64,000 bases of DNA from Macrobrachium rosenbergii (taxonomy: Eukaryota > Arthropoda > Malacostraca > Decapoda > Palaemonidae). The stretch is taken from assembly GCF_040412425.1 (NCBI RefSeq), contig NC_089749.1, positions 38,784,070-38,848,069 of the forward strand, written 5' to 3'. The position numbers and the translations under genes were made by a program. A model generated the notes under the pieces. It searched no databases. It was given only the letters and a program-made list of their open reading frames with translations, and was not told where the DNA came from. Shown piece by piece: positions 38,003-51,371 of this stretch (position 1 is the first letter of the stretch; the number at the start of each line of letters is the position of its first letter).

Positions 38003-39709
38003 ATGGCACCACAGCCAAGACGATCCTCGTTTGCATCCCTTACGGGCAGAATTGCAAGGGTAGGAAGTTCAGGAACCGGCGTCAGAATATCACTGGCTTC
38101 AATGCTGCAGGCTCGTGCGTGTCACAAACCCAGCAACAGGCCATCCAGAACCTTCAGGGCTGAGATAACAGCGTTGTCACCCGAGGAAAGCAATGTCCCC
38201 AACCAAGGATCCCTTCGTCAGCAGCTCCAGAAAAAGTGCGAGGCTGAGGTGTCCCCTGCAGCCTTCAGGTCTTGGAAACAGTCAATGGAGTGTTGGTTGC
38301 AGCTATGCAAAGTGAAGCCTAACGAGGCTGTTCATCACATAAGGCTACATTGTGTCCCGATATTGCAACGTGCACTTGATTCTAGATATATCGACATGCA
38401 GTGGAATACCTCTCTCTACTGAAGGGGCATTCCAATGCAGTTAAGCAATTAGTGGTAAAGCTGCTAATCCCAAGCAGTGCAGTGGCTAGGAGTTTTTTTA
38501 TTTGGCCCAAGAGCCTAGTGAGTCCTTTAATGATTTTTTTATTAAGTGTCATAAAAGGCTACCCATTGTGCATTCACATGTCTAATTGTAATCATGATTT
38601 ATCTGAATATATGCTGTTGCGTAAGCTCATGGTAGGCCTAAGTGATAAAGTGCTAAAAAGGCAAGTATTTCAATCATGTAATGATATTCGTGATATCAAC
38701 TTCCTCAGGGTCACATGCAGTGTGTATGAGGCCGCCCGTGACGACGCCCTTCGTTATTAATAGGGCATGGCCTAGCAGCTCCCCTAGAGCAGCTGCTGCC
38801 GAAATGTGTGAGAAAGAACCCGAGGTGGCTGCCGCCCTTAGTAAATGTGACAAGAGTGCCCCTGTGAAAGTGCAGTCACGTCCCTGTGGTAATTGTGGTA
38901 TTCGTCATACCCCTGGGTATTCCTCATGTCCCGCGAGAAACATGACATGCCACAGGTGCGGTAAAACTGGACACCTGAAGAAGTGTTGCAGAGGGTGGAG
39001 CGCCAAGAAAAACATCAGTGGTCTGGCAGCGGAGTCAGACATAGCAAGTGCAGTGATCGCAGTTGTCGAAGCAGCAGAGGCAAGGTTGCGGAATGGGCTG
39101 TCCCCACAACCCACTATTCGTGTTGATGTATGCTTGGCCTGGTGCCCAGGTTTGTGTTGCGGGACCCACTATTCTTGCGATGTTGAACATGAAACCAGCT
39201 ACGATGAGGTTGAAGGGAGGGTTGCAGACTTTGCCAACCTACAGCTGAAGTGTTTAGGGTCGACCTTGTGTACTATAGAATACAAGGCGAGGCACCAACG
39301 CGAAGAAGTGTATTTTGTAAAGTCTTCCATTGACTTTATCTATCCTTGGACACTTGCAAGAAACTAGGTCTTGTGCCAGAAATGTTTCAAACCATGCCCC
39401 TTCTTGACTCCGCCCCACAGCAGCAAGAGTGACCCATACATCCGTCAAGCAACCCATCAACCTGCAAGACTGCCAACCATCCCATTTCCTGCTGAGGAGA
39501 ATATTACCAGATTGGAAGATTGGTTAGTAGCCCATTTTTCAAGCACGACCTTCAACACTGAGAGAGAGCCCCTCCCGGTAATGGAAGGGGAACCCCACCG
39601 ATCCACCTATTACCTGATGCAGTTCCTATGCCTGCCACACACCTGCGTCAGTACCCAAGCACTGGGAAAAGAGGTGAAAGCCCAGTTGGAGGAGGACATT
39701 AACCCTTAA
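38003..39709 (+). pseudogene. Ty3/gypsy-like gag-protease pseudogene, copy A
   Basis: Start MAPQPRRSSFAS at 38,003. The gag core contains FRSWKQSMECWLQLCKVKPN, then KLMVGLSDKVLKRQVFQSCN. Zinc-binding follows: CGNCGIRHTPG with SCPARNMTC, then a CCHC knuckle CHRCGKTGHLKKC (about 38,950-38,988). A retropepsin-like region has GAQVCVAGPTILAML (near 39,147), in which the acidic residue normally just before Gly-Ala is missing. The frame ends PKHW..EVKAQLEEDINP, the lead-in to a reverse transcriptase. The stop at 39,709 is supplied by the 380-bp-repeat unit that begins there, so RT, RNase H and integrase are absent. At least six small indels change frame. An upstream open frame at 37,748-37,963 has no motif. 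Confidence 0.85.
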
Positions 39710-41435
39710 ACGCTGACTGGACATACCATACGTCAACTAAAATTGTCTGTTATGCTGAGTGGACGTGACGGTGCGTCAACTACAAAAATTTCAACCTTCG
39801 TCAATTTGACACGACCGAAATGGTGAAAAACGCAATTGTAAGCTAAAACTCTTACATTCTAGTAATATTCAACTATTTACCTTTATTTTGCAACAAATTG
39901 GAAGTCTCTAGCACAATATTTCGATTTATGGTGAATTTTTGAAAAACTTTTTTCCTTACGCCCACGCTGTAATCCTCGCCGAAAATTTCAGAAATTCTTT
40001 CGTCATTTTGTCGTAATTTTTGCACACGTTTTATATTAGTCGTTACATAAAGTTTTTATATATGAAAATGTGCTTAATTCATGTAAAATACAACAAAAAA
40101 TAACCCATGGTTGTAGCTTTTATCAGTTTTGGAAATATTTTCATATAAATCATGATGTGCCTAAATTTCAACCGGTCAACTTTGATTTCGACGAAATGGT
40201 CGAAAAACGCAATTGTAAGCTAAAACTCTTACATTCTGGTAATATTCAATCATGTACCTTCATTTTGCAACAAATTAAAAGTCTCTAGCACAATATTTTG
40301 ATTTATGGTGAATTTTTGAAAAAAAAATTTTTTCCCTAATTTGAGAGCGTAACACTGCGAACATCTTGGAAATTCTTTCGTCACTTTGTCGTAATGTTTG
40401 CACCGTTTCATATTGGTCGTTACATAAAAGTTTTATATATGAAAATGTGTGCATTTTCATGTAGAATACAATAAAAAATAACTCATGGTTGTAGCTTTTT
40501 GTCAGTTTTGAAATATTTTCATATAAATCACGATAAGTGCAAAATTTCAACCTTAGGTCAACGTTAACTCAACCAAAATGGTGAAAAACGTAAATTGTGT
40601 AAACAAAACACTTACGTTTTAGTAATACAGTATTTAATCATTTACCTTCATTTGCAACAAACAGGAAGTCTCTAGCACAATATTTCAATTTATGGTGAAT
40701 TTTGAAAAAACTTTTTTCCCCTTACGTCCACGCAGTAACTTGGCTGAACATCTCAGAAATTCTTTCGTCACTTTGTTGTAATGTTTGCACCGTTTTATAT
40801 TAGTCGTTACATAAAGTTTTATATATGAAAATATGCGCATTTTCATGCAGAATACAACAAAATAACTCATGGTTGTAGCTTTTATCAGTTTTGAAATATT
40901 TTCGTATAAATCACGATAAATAGATAAAATTCTACCTTCAGTCCTTTAACTTTCGACGAGGAAATGGTCGAAAAACTGCAATTGTAACCTAAAGCACTTA
41001 CACTCTAGTACTATTCGATCAATTTCTTCATTTTGCAACAAACGGAAGTCTCTAGCACAACATTTCGATTTATGGTGAATTTTTGAAAAAACTTTTTTAC
41101 GTCCGCTTGCGTTACTAATTCATGCATCATTTGTGATAATATTTTCTGTGTGTTGCTTGATTGTTTTACAATTTGTTATATACCAAAATCATCACAATTT
41201 AGTGTACAATACAAAGAAACAAAAAATAACTCATTAGCTTTAACTGTTTTGCTCACAGCGATTTATATACTGTACAATTATATATGAAAATTTTTTGCTG
41301 GGCTGTCATACATTCCAATATTTATATATGATAATGATATTTTTTCATTTCTGATGGTTGCATACTAAACTTCAGGCAATGACAGGAAAGGAGCCAAAAA
41401 TGAACTCTTAATCTTAAAAACTAAGCGTGCTGTGA
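39698..41435 (+). mobile_element. 380-bp tandem-repeat mobile unit, copy 2 (in A)
   Basis: It opens with ttaacccttaaacgctgact at about 39,700. Two short gtggac/gtcaact blocks follow, then four repeat units starting near 39,867, 40,244, 40,632 and 41,013, then the same tail as in copy 1. The tail is cut at gtgatttt (41,435-41,439) by the DIRS-2 left end, so the right terminus is missing here. It truncates the gypsy-like gene on its left. Confidence 0.85.
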
Positions 41436-43330
41436 TTTTCTGAGCTCGGTCCGTGTCACCCGTGAAATTCCATTTTACTCAATTTCTAGGTATAAATATT
41501 AAGTAAATATACCAGAGAAAGCTTACAGGAATGCTGGAGTTACTACCCCCAGATCGTAGCACCTTCGATGAAGATGTCGGTATAACCAGGGTGAGTGAAG
41601 GAATCACAACCACAGAGCCACACTCTATAGACATCCCTATGTCAATATCCCCGAGAAGAGTGAGGGCCCACCAGCCCATGCTCCCCAGCCAGCCACGCTG
41701 CGAGCTCCAGCGCCATCTGAACTCATTCCATTTCTAGCACTTTTCGTTTGATCGCAGATTTGTTTTTGTGGCTTGTGTTTTTAGGCGATTTGCTCTTATT
41801 TCTCATGTCGCCAAGCACCTTTACTGTTTCAAGTTAGTACCATATTTTTGTGGGGTTTTATGATGTTTGGCTGTTTTACATCGTATTTTTGATATTATAC
41901 GTGAATCTTGTTGGGGCTACGGCGCCCCTTGTCAGCCATGTCGCATCTTGAGGTTCGCTCGTTCATTTTGTTCTGTTCGGCTTCTCTTGGTCGGTTACAT
42001 TTTATCATTCCCCATAGGATTCATCCTGGTGGTCTTGCCTGTTGGGTCTTTTGGGATATAAAGTTAATTTCAGAACTTCCCATCATAGGAGTTCTTACAT
42101 TTAGGTTCCGGTAGTATTTTCTCCCCAGGTATCTCCCTCAGGATGTTTTCCCTATTAATTATGGTCATTATAGATTTCTATGATGTTTAGCTTGATGTCA
42201 TGTTTTATTATACCCCCAAATCTTATCATTATTACGCGGCGTCAGGTACAGTCCTATCTGTTTACTTCCTGTCGCTTGTTGGTTAGGCTACGTGCCAAGC
42301 ACAAGCCGATATCAATGTCTAGTGTATATATTTAGTAATGGTGGTTATTTTTATTTATTATTTATTTATTATTTCTGGTTAACATCCCTGTCCTAGCCCC
42401 CTGCCTAGTGCAAGGTTAGGCTTTCCAGAAACCTATTTGGCCTCCCTCTCCCTTGTGTATCCTGGAGTAGGTTAGGTGAGAGGAGGATCCCAGCAGATGG
42501 AGGGAGTTTCTGTTGTTGTTCAGTCCACCGACCGTTGTTTGGGTGGTGGAGTGAGACCATTGTCCTCCCCCTTCTTTTCGGAGTGGGTAGAGGTTTTCCC
42601 CTAGGTGTGTCTCTCCACGCTATTTTAGCTTATTCCCTTACCTTCACAGTTCTGGCTGGCCTTCAACACAGGTTTTCTCTCCCTGTTGGTTCTACATCCT
42701 CCCTTTCATTCTCCCTTCGTATTTTATAGACTGTGTCTATTACAAGGTGTCTGAGTGGGGTCAGACGCTACTTCCCTTTTCCCTTCTGTTAGGGCAGGCC
42801 TGAGCTCTCCTACTTGGGTATCACTTTACTTCAAATGCGGCCCCTGGGATTTCAGAAGAGATGGAATCTCGTCTTCCCTAGTCTCCTGTTTTCCTCTTCT
42901 CTGGTCTAAGCCCTTCCTTACTTAGCTTTTCCCCCTTCCTAGCCTACCCTAAGTCAATTCCTTGTCATCTCTCATGGTGTGACATCGGTCCCGATGTTCT
43001 CCCGAGTGCTTAGGTCCTCCTGGTGGAGGGATTACGCTCCCTCCCAGGATGGTTCCTGGTGACAACTGTCTTGATTTTATGTTTTTGTTTACCCGCTCTC
43101 CTCGGATCGATGGGTCTTCGAACATTTTGGGGTTATCCTTCCCCTCCCCCATCATCCCCGGTCCTCCCTTTGCCTCCGCATTAATCTTCGGCCTGGGTCA
43201 TCTAATTCGGAATTGATTGTCAGTAGCATACCTGCCCACATGTGGGTCCAGTTGTGTTCTGCCTCTTCCTTCTTGTGTACTCTAGCGATAGAGCAGGATC
43301 TCGGTAGTAATGGTACCGGACTTCCAATCG
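41436..43330 (+). mobile_element. DIRS-2 left terminal repeat and leader, copy A
   Basis: Begins ttttctgagctcggtccgtg and continues with aaatataccagagaaa and gagttactacccccagatcg, the DIRS terminal-repeat landmarks. An ATG follows a short way in (about 41,809). It is a ~1.5-kb pyrimidine-rich leader without coding potential. It is cut at gtaccggactt (about 43,330) and fused to ~45 bp of DIRS-1 leader. Gag, RT and recombinase are not present in copy A. Confidence 0.8.
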
Positions 43331-43374
43331 TGCGCTTTGTTCAAATTGTTCAAGTAATGGCATCTTCATTGGAT

Positions 43375-45149
43375 TAGCTGCTCGGTCATTAACAAGATGG
43401 CCGCCTGTGCGACAACATTATTCTTTATTAATGCCGAGACCAGCTTAACCCATTAATGGATGCCCGATCATTGACAAATGGCCGCCGTGTGCGACAACGA
43501 TATTATCAATGTCAGTGCAAACTTACTAACACAACTCGAAAATTTCACCATAGGAAAGAACCAATTTATTAACTTCACTTTCAACTATTAATGAATTACC
43601 GAAATTCAACTTTCCAAAATTATTATTTCCACTTTAAATTATTTTTCAATAAAAATCACAACTAGTGGAAATTTTCATACTTAAATGTTTTCAATTAGTG
43701 GCAACGATTAACACTGATCAATTCAAAATGTATAACGCATATAAAATTTTCAATCACTTAAGAGAAAGTTAAAAATTTTTTTCAAATACAAATTTCAAAC
43801 TTCTTTTCGCCGTCAGAATAGTCAAAATATAGTTAAACTTTTCTGAAATCTTAAAGAGAACGAGGTTACCAATTCAAATTCCTAATTGCATTTCCTGTCA
43901 CGATCGAGCACCACAGAAACGAATCTCAAATGAAATTTAGAATAAGTTCATTAATCACTCAATTATAACAGATTATCATTAAATATCAAAATTTTAAATA
44001 CAATTAACAATCAAATAGAGTGCAAACTACTAAAGGGAATGATAATCTCTTACTCACCAATTTTCCTCATATGTTTCACGGCAAAAACAAAAAAAAAAAT
44101 ATACGGTGTCAACGTTTTCCTGACTTGCCAATACCGACCTAGTCATAACAAACCCGACAAAACGAACACTTTCTCATGAAACTCAATATAGGTAAAAACA
44201 TCTATAAACATTCACCTATAAACACCAATATCAAAGTTAAAAATATGCGTTATCAATCAGTTACCAATTATCAATCATCACCCGCAATAATCCTGGTCAA
44301 TGCACCATTTATATATTTACTCAAAAGAATCCAAAATAGTAAACATATAGAATATTCAATCAATATGAAAACCTAAATTTACCCTGATTTGGTTCGTGAT
44401 ATTACCAGGTTCATTAACAGATTTCATGACTTTTCTGTTCCTTCATTCAATAAATCGAGAATTTATGCTGTGTTCATATACAATTTAATTTACCATATCC
44501 TGTGATCGTATAAAATCATTGTCATTGTTTGACCAGAAATAGATTATTTATATTTATTAATAACCTTAAAATATTTATTGTAAAGTTTCTATCCGCAATC
44601 CAAGAATAATCCTATTCATTTTACAAATGCTCAGTAACAATATCTATAGTGCATGCATGCCCTTCAATATTATCACCTCAACAAAACACTTATAAAATCG
44701 TAAACTTAGCTGGGTAGCATTACGATGGTAAGAACTCCTCTCGGTTGTAAGCACTCCTTCCCTACATTACGATACCGTGAGGGGTAACAACAATGACCTC
44801 ACTGTTAAAACAACTGAGCCGGTACTGTCCGATTCTAACTCAAATCAGTCAGAGCTGACTGAAGTCCACGCATGCGCGACTCGCATTCGCTAACGACAAT
44901 CCTTAACAACTCGTTAAAGATTGCTTAGAGTCAAACAACCATTGAGTGTATTTTACTCTTCAAAAAACACTTGACACAAAGAAATATTATATTATTACAA
45001 ACAATTAATACAACTTATATAATTTTCTAATGCATCCCGTGACATAATGTTCATAATATTTCTTTACAAAAATAAAGATAAATGACTGCTTACTGGTCTT
45101 ATAAATGCACTACCGCGGATTCCATCTTGAGTCACGATAATCTCCACTC
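43375..45149. other. Unique spacer between duplicates A and B; no gene
   Basis: No protein gene recognised. A ~85-bp imperfect direct repeat lies at its left edge (ggtcattaacaagatggccg at about 43,384 and a variant, gatcattgacaaatggccgc, at about 43,468). The rest is AT-rich, and no element ends are seen. Confidence 0.6.
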
Positions 45150-45584
45150 ACAAAGGGGCTGGACAGAGACTTCCAGAAATCTTTATCCAAGTCCAGTTCT
45201 GAGGGGAGCAGCAGAAAAAAAGTTAAGTATACCTCAGTTTAACCAGACCACTGAGCTGATTAACAGCTCTCCTAGGGCTGGCCCGTAGCAGAGAGCAGCA
45301 GAGAAGGGAGCAAGGAAGCAGAGGAAGAAAGGCTCACTTTTGACACTCACTGTAATCTTGCACTGCAATTCATTTTGTAAACTTACTGTAACTTTATTAT
45401 TAGTGTTAATGAAGAAAGAAAAACTAATTAGCATCTTCTTAAAGCCTCCTGGAAAAACTACACTACTACTGTACATAACAAAAGCCAGAACGATAAGCAT
45501 CTATAAAGAAAAGTAATCTTCTTAACTTGGCAAAATAATAGTAGACATAACAGAAATATGATAAAAGAAAGCATGACATATATA

Positions 45585-45594
<10 letters not shown>

Positions 45595-45664
<70 letters not shown>
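45595..45664. repeat. (TA)n microsatellite
   Basis: Pure TA, about 70 bp, in copy B. Confidence 0.98.
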
Positions 45665-45668
<4 letters not shown>

Positions 45669-46213
45669 AGATAGTATAGAGTGACATACTGGCTGGGTGT
45701 TGTCTAGTTTATTGGCGGTTCCTTACTGAATGAATGCACAGAATCTTAGTTGTTACTGGCTAGTGCGATATAAAGTAGTTTCTACACACAGACAGGGCAA
45801 AACAGAGGTAATGCTTCGGACATCTGTGTTTGTTGACAGACAAACAGATGGCTGAGAGACATGATAAACGTACAATGATACAACATATATCAATGGAAAG
45901 GTTGAAAATTCCACATATGGACAGTTGCATGAGATTCGAGACATTAATGAATACAATGCAGTAGCATAATATATGTGAAATAGCGAGACGTTTGCGTCTT
46001 CACAAACAGAAACATACATACAGTTTGATACAGAAGATTCGGTGGAACATTTGAGTACATGATCGGAATGCTTGAATGACAATGGTTAGGAGAAACAGAC
46101 GGAAATATTGTATGGTAGAAGTTGCGTTCCTTGAGAGAGAGAAAATGGGATGCTCTTGCTTTTTTGTCCAATGGATGATGCACACAACACAGATGGCATG
46201 AATATATGTCTTT

Positions 46214-46217
<4 letters not shown>
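45665..46217. other. Non-coding spacer between TA arrays (copy B)
   Basis: Counterpart of 36,857-37,433 with small indels; no gene. Confidence 0.55.

Positions 46218-46289
<72 letters not shown>
46218..46289. repeat. (TA)n microsatellite, left part
   Basis: TA array interrupted by the mariner insertion; resumes briefly at 47,471-47,481. Confidence 0.97.
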
Positions 46290-46291
<2 letters not shown>

Positions 46292-47470
46292 AGGGTGTCA
46301 AAAGTTCCAGGAAAAATTCAATATACTCTTTATTTAAGGAAATTCATGCATCATTTTTCTACATATCTACCATCTAACTCTATACACTTTTCAAGGCGCT
46401 GACACCTCTGCAACCCTTCTTTGTAGAAATTTGGAGACATTATTAAACCATGTTGAAACTGCATGTTTAGCAGCATCCAAAGATTCAAACCGACTCCTCT
46501 TAAGTGTTCCTTGCAAACCCTTGATGAATGTCCTGGAGCGTTATCATGATGGAACAAAATCTTCAACTTTCTCGGCGTTTTTAGCCAATGCAGTCTTCAG
46601 TTTTGCAAAACACCTTTGTAGTAGTTCCGGTGATTGTTTTTGTCCTTCAAGGAAATCAATCAAAATCACTCCTTTGGAGTCCCAAAACACTGTTGCCATA
46701 ACCTTCTGGGCAGATCTCGCCACTTTGAACTTCACTGGTGCAGCTGAACCTCTTGGTAACCATTGCTTTGATTGAATTTTACTTTCTGGGTCATATTGAT
46801 GGATCCAAGTTTCATCTCCAGTAACAATCCGGTCAAAAAACTCTGATTCATTTGATTCAATCTTCGTTAAAACTGCAAGAGAAAGTTCAGCTCTTTGATG
46901 CAGTTGGTCTTGCATAGCAACGCTTTTGGGACCCAACGTGCTGAAAGTTTACTCAAACCAAGATTTTCATTTAAAATTGAAAATGCGGAACCATGGGAGA
47001 TCCCAGTTTCATTAGCTATCATATCGATAGTAATGGATCTTCATCCACTAGATTCTGCACCAAAGCCACAATTCTTTCATTTTTGCAGTCGATGGTCTTC
47101 CCTCTCTTGGGTTGTCTTTGAGGTCCTCCCGACCATCCTTAAATCGCTTTTATCCAATCATAAACAACTGATTTAGATGGAGAAGAATCTCCATAAACTT
47201 GTTGCAAAGCTTCAATAATTTTTCCTGGTTTCCAATCAAGCTTGGTCAGGAACTTGATGTTAGCTCTCATCTCAAAATTTTTATTTTCCATGGGTTCAAG
47301 AAGTTACTTTTCTGAAGCAGATGTTAACACCACGGTAGCAAGAGGATGACTGAGGTAACAAGTCTATATGGATCACTACATCACAGATAATTGTTTACAA
47401 GTATTTGGTTTTCATTCCTGTGTAAATACATCATTCAACAATTTTTCCTGGAACTTTTGACTTACCCTCG
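46290..47470 (-). mobile_element. mariner-like DNA transposon
   Basis: The ends are inverted repeats: caagggtgtcaaaagttcca on the left, and a right end whose inverse is cgagggtaagtcaaaagttc, extending about 29 bp. It is embedded in TA repeats (TA on both sides). Length is 1181 bp. The minus strand carries a mariner transposase pseudogene. Absent from copy A, so it arrived after the duplication. Confidence 0.95.
46351..47291 (-). pseudogene. mariner transposase pseudogene (third catalytic Asp region deleted)
   Basis: The start is at 47,291 (MENKNFEMRANIKFLTKLDW), opening the N-terminal HTH. KPGKIIEALQQVYGD and SVVYDWIKRFKDGRE follow. Catalytic block 1 is VTGDETWIHQYDPESKIQSK (about 46,830-46,770) and block 2 FHHDNAPGHSS (about 46,550). 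After block 2 the sequence jumps from KEHLRG-like residues to the C-terminal tail (AAKHAVSTWFNNVSKFLQRR in one frame, CIELDGRYVEK in another). The block that would carry the third acidic residue is missing, and the frame shifts at least three times. Confidence 0.88.
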
Positions 47471-47920
47471 TATATATATATAATTCATCTGAGAAACAAT
47501 ACTCACTCAAACTCCCTGAAACATTTAGTATTTTCAGAAACTTCATTTTAACGGACTAATGGGGGGGAAGGTTGTCCGTTAAAGCTAACTGTCCATTAAT
47601 GTGAAGCATAGTTTTTTTGTGTCTAAAGTGATGTTTATCAGTAGGCTAGCCTAGGCCTAAGTGGGATGACCACCGACCTACATGAAAAGATTCACATTAT
47701 GAAAGAAACTGATAATAACGGTAATAAAACCCTTTTTTCCTTATATATTACAGTATTGGCATATTGTAATGTGTTAGCTGATGAACCTGCTAGCAGTGAG
47801 TCAGTTGCAATGAAGAAACAAAGCCATGCTGAGTATCATTTCTTGATCCTGCCTAGCATTAGACCCCACATGGCGCAGTGAATGAAGAAATAGGACCTAC
47901 AGCCATAACCATAGTACAGC

Positions 47921-49633
47921 ATGGCACCACAGCCAAGACGATCCTCGTTTGCATCCCCTACGGGCAGAATTGCAAGGGTAGGAAGTTCAGGAACCGGCGT
48001 CAGAATATCACTGGCTTCAATGCTGCAGGCTCGACACGTGTCACAAACCCAGCAACAGGCCATCCAGAACCTTCAGGCTGAGATAACAGCGTTGTCACTC
48101 CGAGGAAGCAATGTCCCCCAACCAAGGATCCCTTCGTCAGCAGCTCCAGAAAAGTGCGAGGCTGAGGTGTCCCCTGCAGCCTTCAGGTCTTGGAAACAGT
48201 CAATGGAGTGTTGGTTGCAGCTATGCAAAGTGAAGCCTAACGAGGCTGTTCATCACATAAGGCTACATTGTGTCCCGATATTGCAACGTGCACTTGATTC
48301 TAGATATATCGACATGCAGTGGAATACCCTCTCTACTGAAGGGGCATTCAATGCAGTTAAGCAATTAGTGGTAAAAGCTGCTAATCAAGCAGTGCAGTGG
48401 CTAGAGTTTTTTTATTTGGCCCAAGAGCCTAGTGAGTCCTTTAATGATTTTTTTTATTAAGTGTACGCAAAAGGCTACCCATTGTGCATTCACATGTCCT
48501 AATTGTAATCATGATTTATCTGAATATATGCTGTTGCGTAAGCTCATGGTAGGCCTAAGTGATAAAGTGCTAAAAAGGCAAGTATTTCAATCATGTAATG
48601 ATATTCGTGATATCAACTTCCTCAGGGTCACATGCAGTGTGTATGAGGGCCGCCCGTGGCACGCCCTTCGTTATTAATAGGGCATGGCCCAGCAGCTCCC
48701 CAGAGCAGCTGCTGCCGAAATGTGTGAGAAAGAACCCGAGGTGGCTGCCGCCCTTAGTAAATGTGACAAGAGTGCCCCTGTGAAAGTGCAGTCACGTCCC
48801 TGTGGTAATTGTGGTATTCGTCATACCCCTGGGTATTCCTCATGTCCCCGAGAAACATGACATGCCACAGGTGCGGTAAAACTGGACACCTGAAGAAGTG
48901 TTGCAGAGGGTGGGCGCCAAGAAAAACATCAGTGGTCTGGCAGCGGAGTCAGACATAGCAAGTGCAGTGATCGCAGTTGTCGAGCAGCAGAGGCAAGGTT
49001 GCGGAATGGGCTGTCCCCACAACCCACTATTCGTGTTGATGTATGCTTGGCCTGGTGCCCAGGTTTGTGTTGCGGGACCCACTATTCTTGCGATGTTGAA
49101 CATGAAACCAGCTACGATGAGGTTGAAGGGAGGGTTGCGAGACTTTGCCAACCTACAGCTGAAGTGTTTAGGGTCGACCTTGTGTACTATAGAATACAAG
49201 GCGAGGCACGCAACCAAGAAGTGTATTTTGTAAAGTCTTCCATTGACTTTATCTATCCTTGGACATTTGCAAGAAACTAGGTCTTGTGCCAGAAATGTTT
49301 CCAAACCATGCCCCCTTCTTGGACTCCGCCCCCACAGCAGCAAGAGTGACCCATACATCCGTCGAAGCAACCCATCAACCTGCAAGACTGCCAACCATCC
49401 CATTTCCCCCTGCTGAGGAGAATATTACCAGATTGGAAGATTGGTTAGTAGCCCATTTTTCAAGCACGACCTTCAACACTGAGAGAGAGCCCCTCCCGGT
49501 AATGGAAGGGGAACCCCACCGTATCCACCTATTACCTGATGCAGTTCCTTATGCCTGCCACACACCTGCGTCAGTACCCAAGCACTGGGAAAAAGAGGTG
49601 AAAGCCCAGTTGGAGGAGGACATTAACCCTTAA
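47921..49633 (+). pseudogene. Ty3/gypsy-like gag-protease pseudogene, copy B
   Basis: Same gene as 38,003-39,709 and better preserved at its start. An open frame of 179 codons runs from MAPQPRRSSFAS to SESFNDFFY, where a T-run shifts the frame (about 48,448). Next come KATHCAFTCPNCNHDLSEYM and GLSDKVLKRQVF, then the CCHC knuckle CHRCGKTGHLKKC at about 48,868-48,906. GAQVCVAGPTILAML lies near 49,058 with the same missing protease acidic residue as copy A. The frame ends HTPASVPKHWEKEVKAQLEE, with its stop at 49,633 inside the incoming 380-bp-repeat unit. Confidence 0.86.
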
Positions 49634-51371
49634 ACGCCGACTGGACGTACCATACGTCAACTAAAATTGTCTGTTGGGTGCTGAGTGGACGTACGGTACG
49701 TCAACTACAAAAAATTTCAACCTTCGGTCAACTTTGACACGACCGAAATGGTCGAAAAACGCAATTGTAAGCTAAAACTCTTACATTCTAGTAATATTCA
49801 ATTATTTACCTTTATTTTGCAACAAATTGGAAGTCTCTAGCACAATATTTCGATTTATGGTGAATTTTTGAAAAAACTTTTTCCTTACGTCCACGCGGTA
49901 ACTCGGCCGAAAATTTCAGAAATTCTTTTGTCATTTTGTCGTAATTTTTGCACCGTTTTATATTAGTCGTTACATAAAGTTTTATATATGAAAATGTGCG
50001 CAATTCATGTAAAATACAACAAAAAATAACCCATGGTTGTAGCTTTTATCAGTTTGGAAATATTTTCATATAAATCATGATGTGCCTAAATTTCAACCTT
50101 CGGTCAAATTTGACTCGACCGAAATGGTCGAAAAACGCAATTGTAAGCTAAAACTCTTACATTCTGGTAATATTCAATCATGTACCTTCATTTTGCAACA
50201 AATTAAAAGTCTCTAGCACAATATTTTGATTTATGGTGAATTTAAAAAAAAAAAAATTTTTTCCCTGACTTCAGGGAGCGGTAACACTGCCGAACATCTT
50301 GGAAATTCTTTCGTCACTTTGTCGTAACGTTTGCACCGTTTCATATTGGTCGTTACATAAAGTTTTATATATGAAAATGTGTGCATTTTCATGTAGAATA
50401 CAACAAAAAATAACTCATGGTTGTAGCTTTTGTCAGTTTTGAAATATTTTCATATAAATCACGATAAGTGCCAAAATTTCAACCTTCGGTCAACGTTAAC
50501 TCAACCAAAATGGTCGAAAAACGCAATTGTAAGCTAAAACACTTACGTTTTAGTAATACAGTATTTAATCATTTACCTTCATTTTGCAACAAACAGGAAG
50601 TCTCTAGCACAATATTTCAATTTATGGTGAATTTTTGAAAAAAACTTTTTCCTTATGTCCGCGCAGTAACGGCCGAACATCTCAGAAATTCTTTTCACTT
50701 TGTTGTAATGTTTGCACCGTTTTATATTAGTCGTTACATAAAGTTTTATATATGAAAATATGCGCATTTTCATGCAGAATACAACAAAAAATAACTCATG
50801 GTTGTAGCTTTTATCAGTTTTGAAATATTTTCGTATAAATCACGATAAATAGATAAAATTCTACCTTCAGTCAACTTTAACTCTACCGAAATGGTCGAAA
50901 ACTGCAATTGTAACCTAAAACACTTACACTCTAGTACTATTCGATCAATTTCCTTCATTTTGCAACAAACGGGAAGTCTCTAGCACAACATTTCGATTTA
51001 TGGTGAATTTTTGAAAAAAAACTTTTTTTTACGTCCGCACGTTACAAATTCATGCATCATTTTGTGATAATATTTTCTGTGTGTTGCTTTGATTGTTTTA
51101 CAATTTGTTATATACCAAAATCATCACAATTTAGTGTACAATACAAAGAAACAAAAAATAACTCATTAGCTTTAACCGTTTTGCTCACAGCGTGATTTAT
51201 ATACTGTACAATTATATATGAAAATTTTTTTTCGCGCTGTCATATATTCCAATATTTATATATGATAATGATATTTTTTTTCATTTCTGATGGTTGCATA
51301 CTAAACTTCAGGCAATGACAGAAAAGGAGCCAAAAATGAACTCTTAATCTTAAAAACTAAGCGTGCTGTGA
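49624..51371 (+). mobile_element. 380-bp tandem-repeat mobile unit, copy 3 (in B)
   Basis: It opens ttaacccttaaacgccgact. Repeat units start near 49,796, 50,172, 50,573 and 50,939, followed by the shared tail. It is interrupted at gtgatttt by the DIRS-2 left end (51,372). No coding capacity. Confidence 0.85.
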
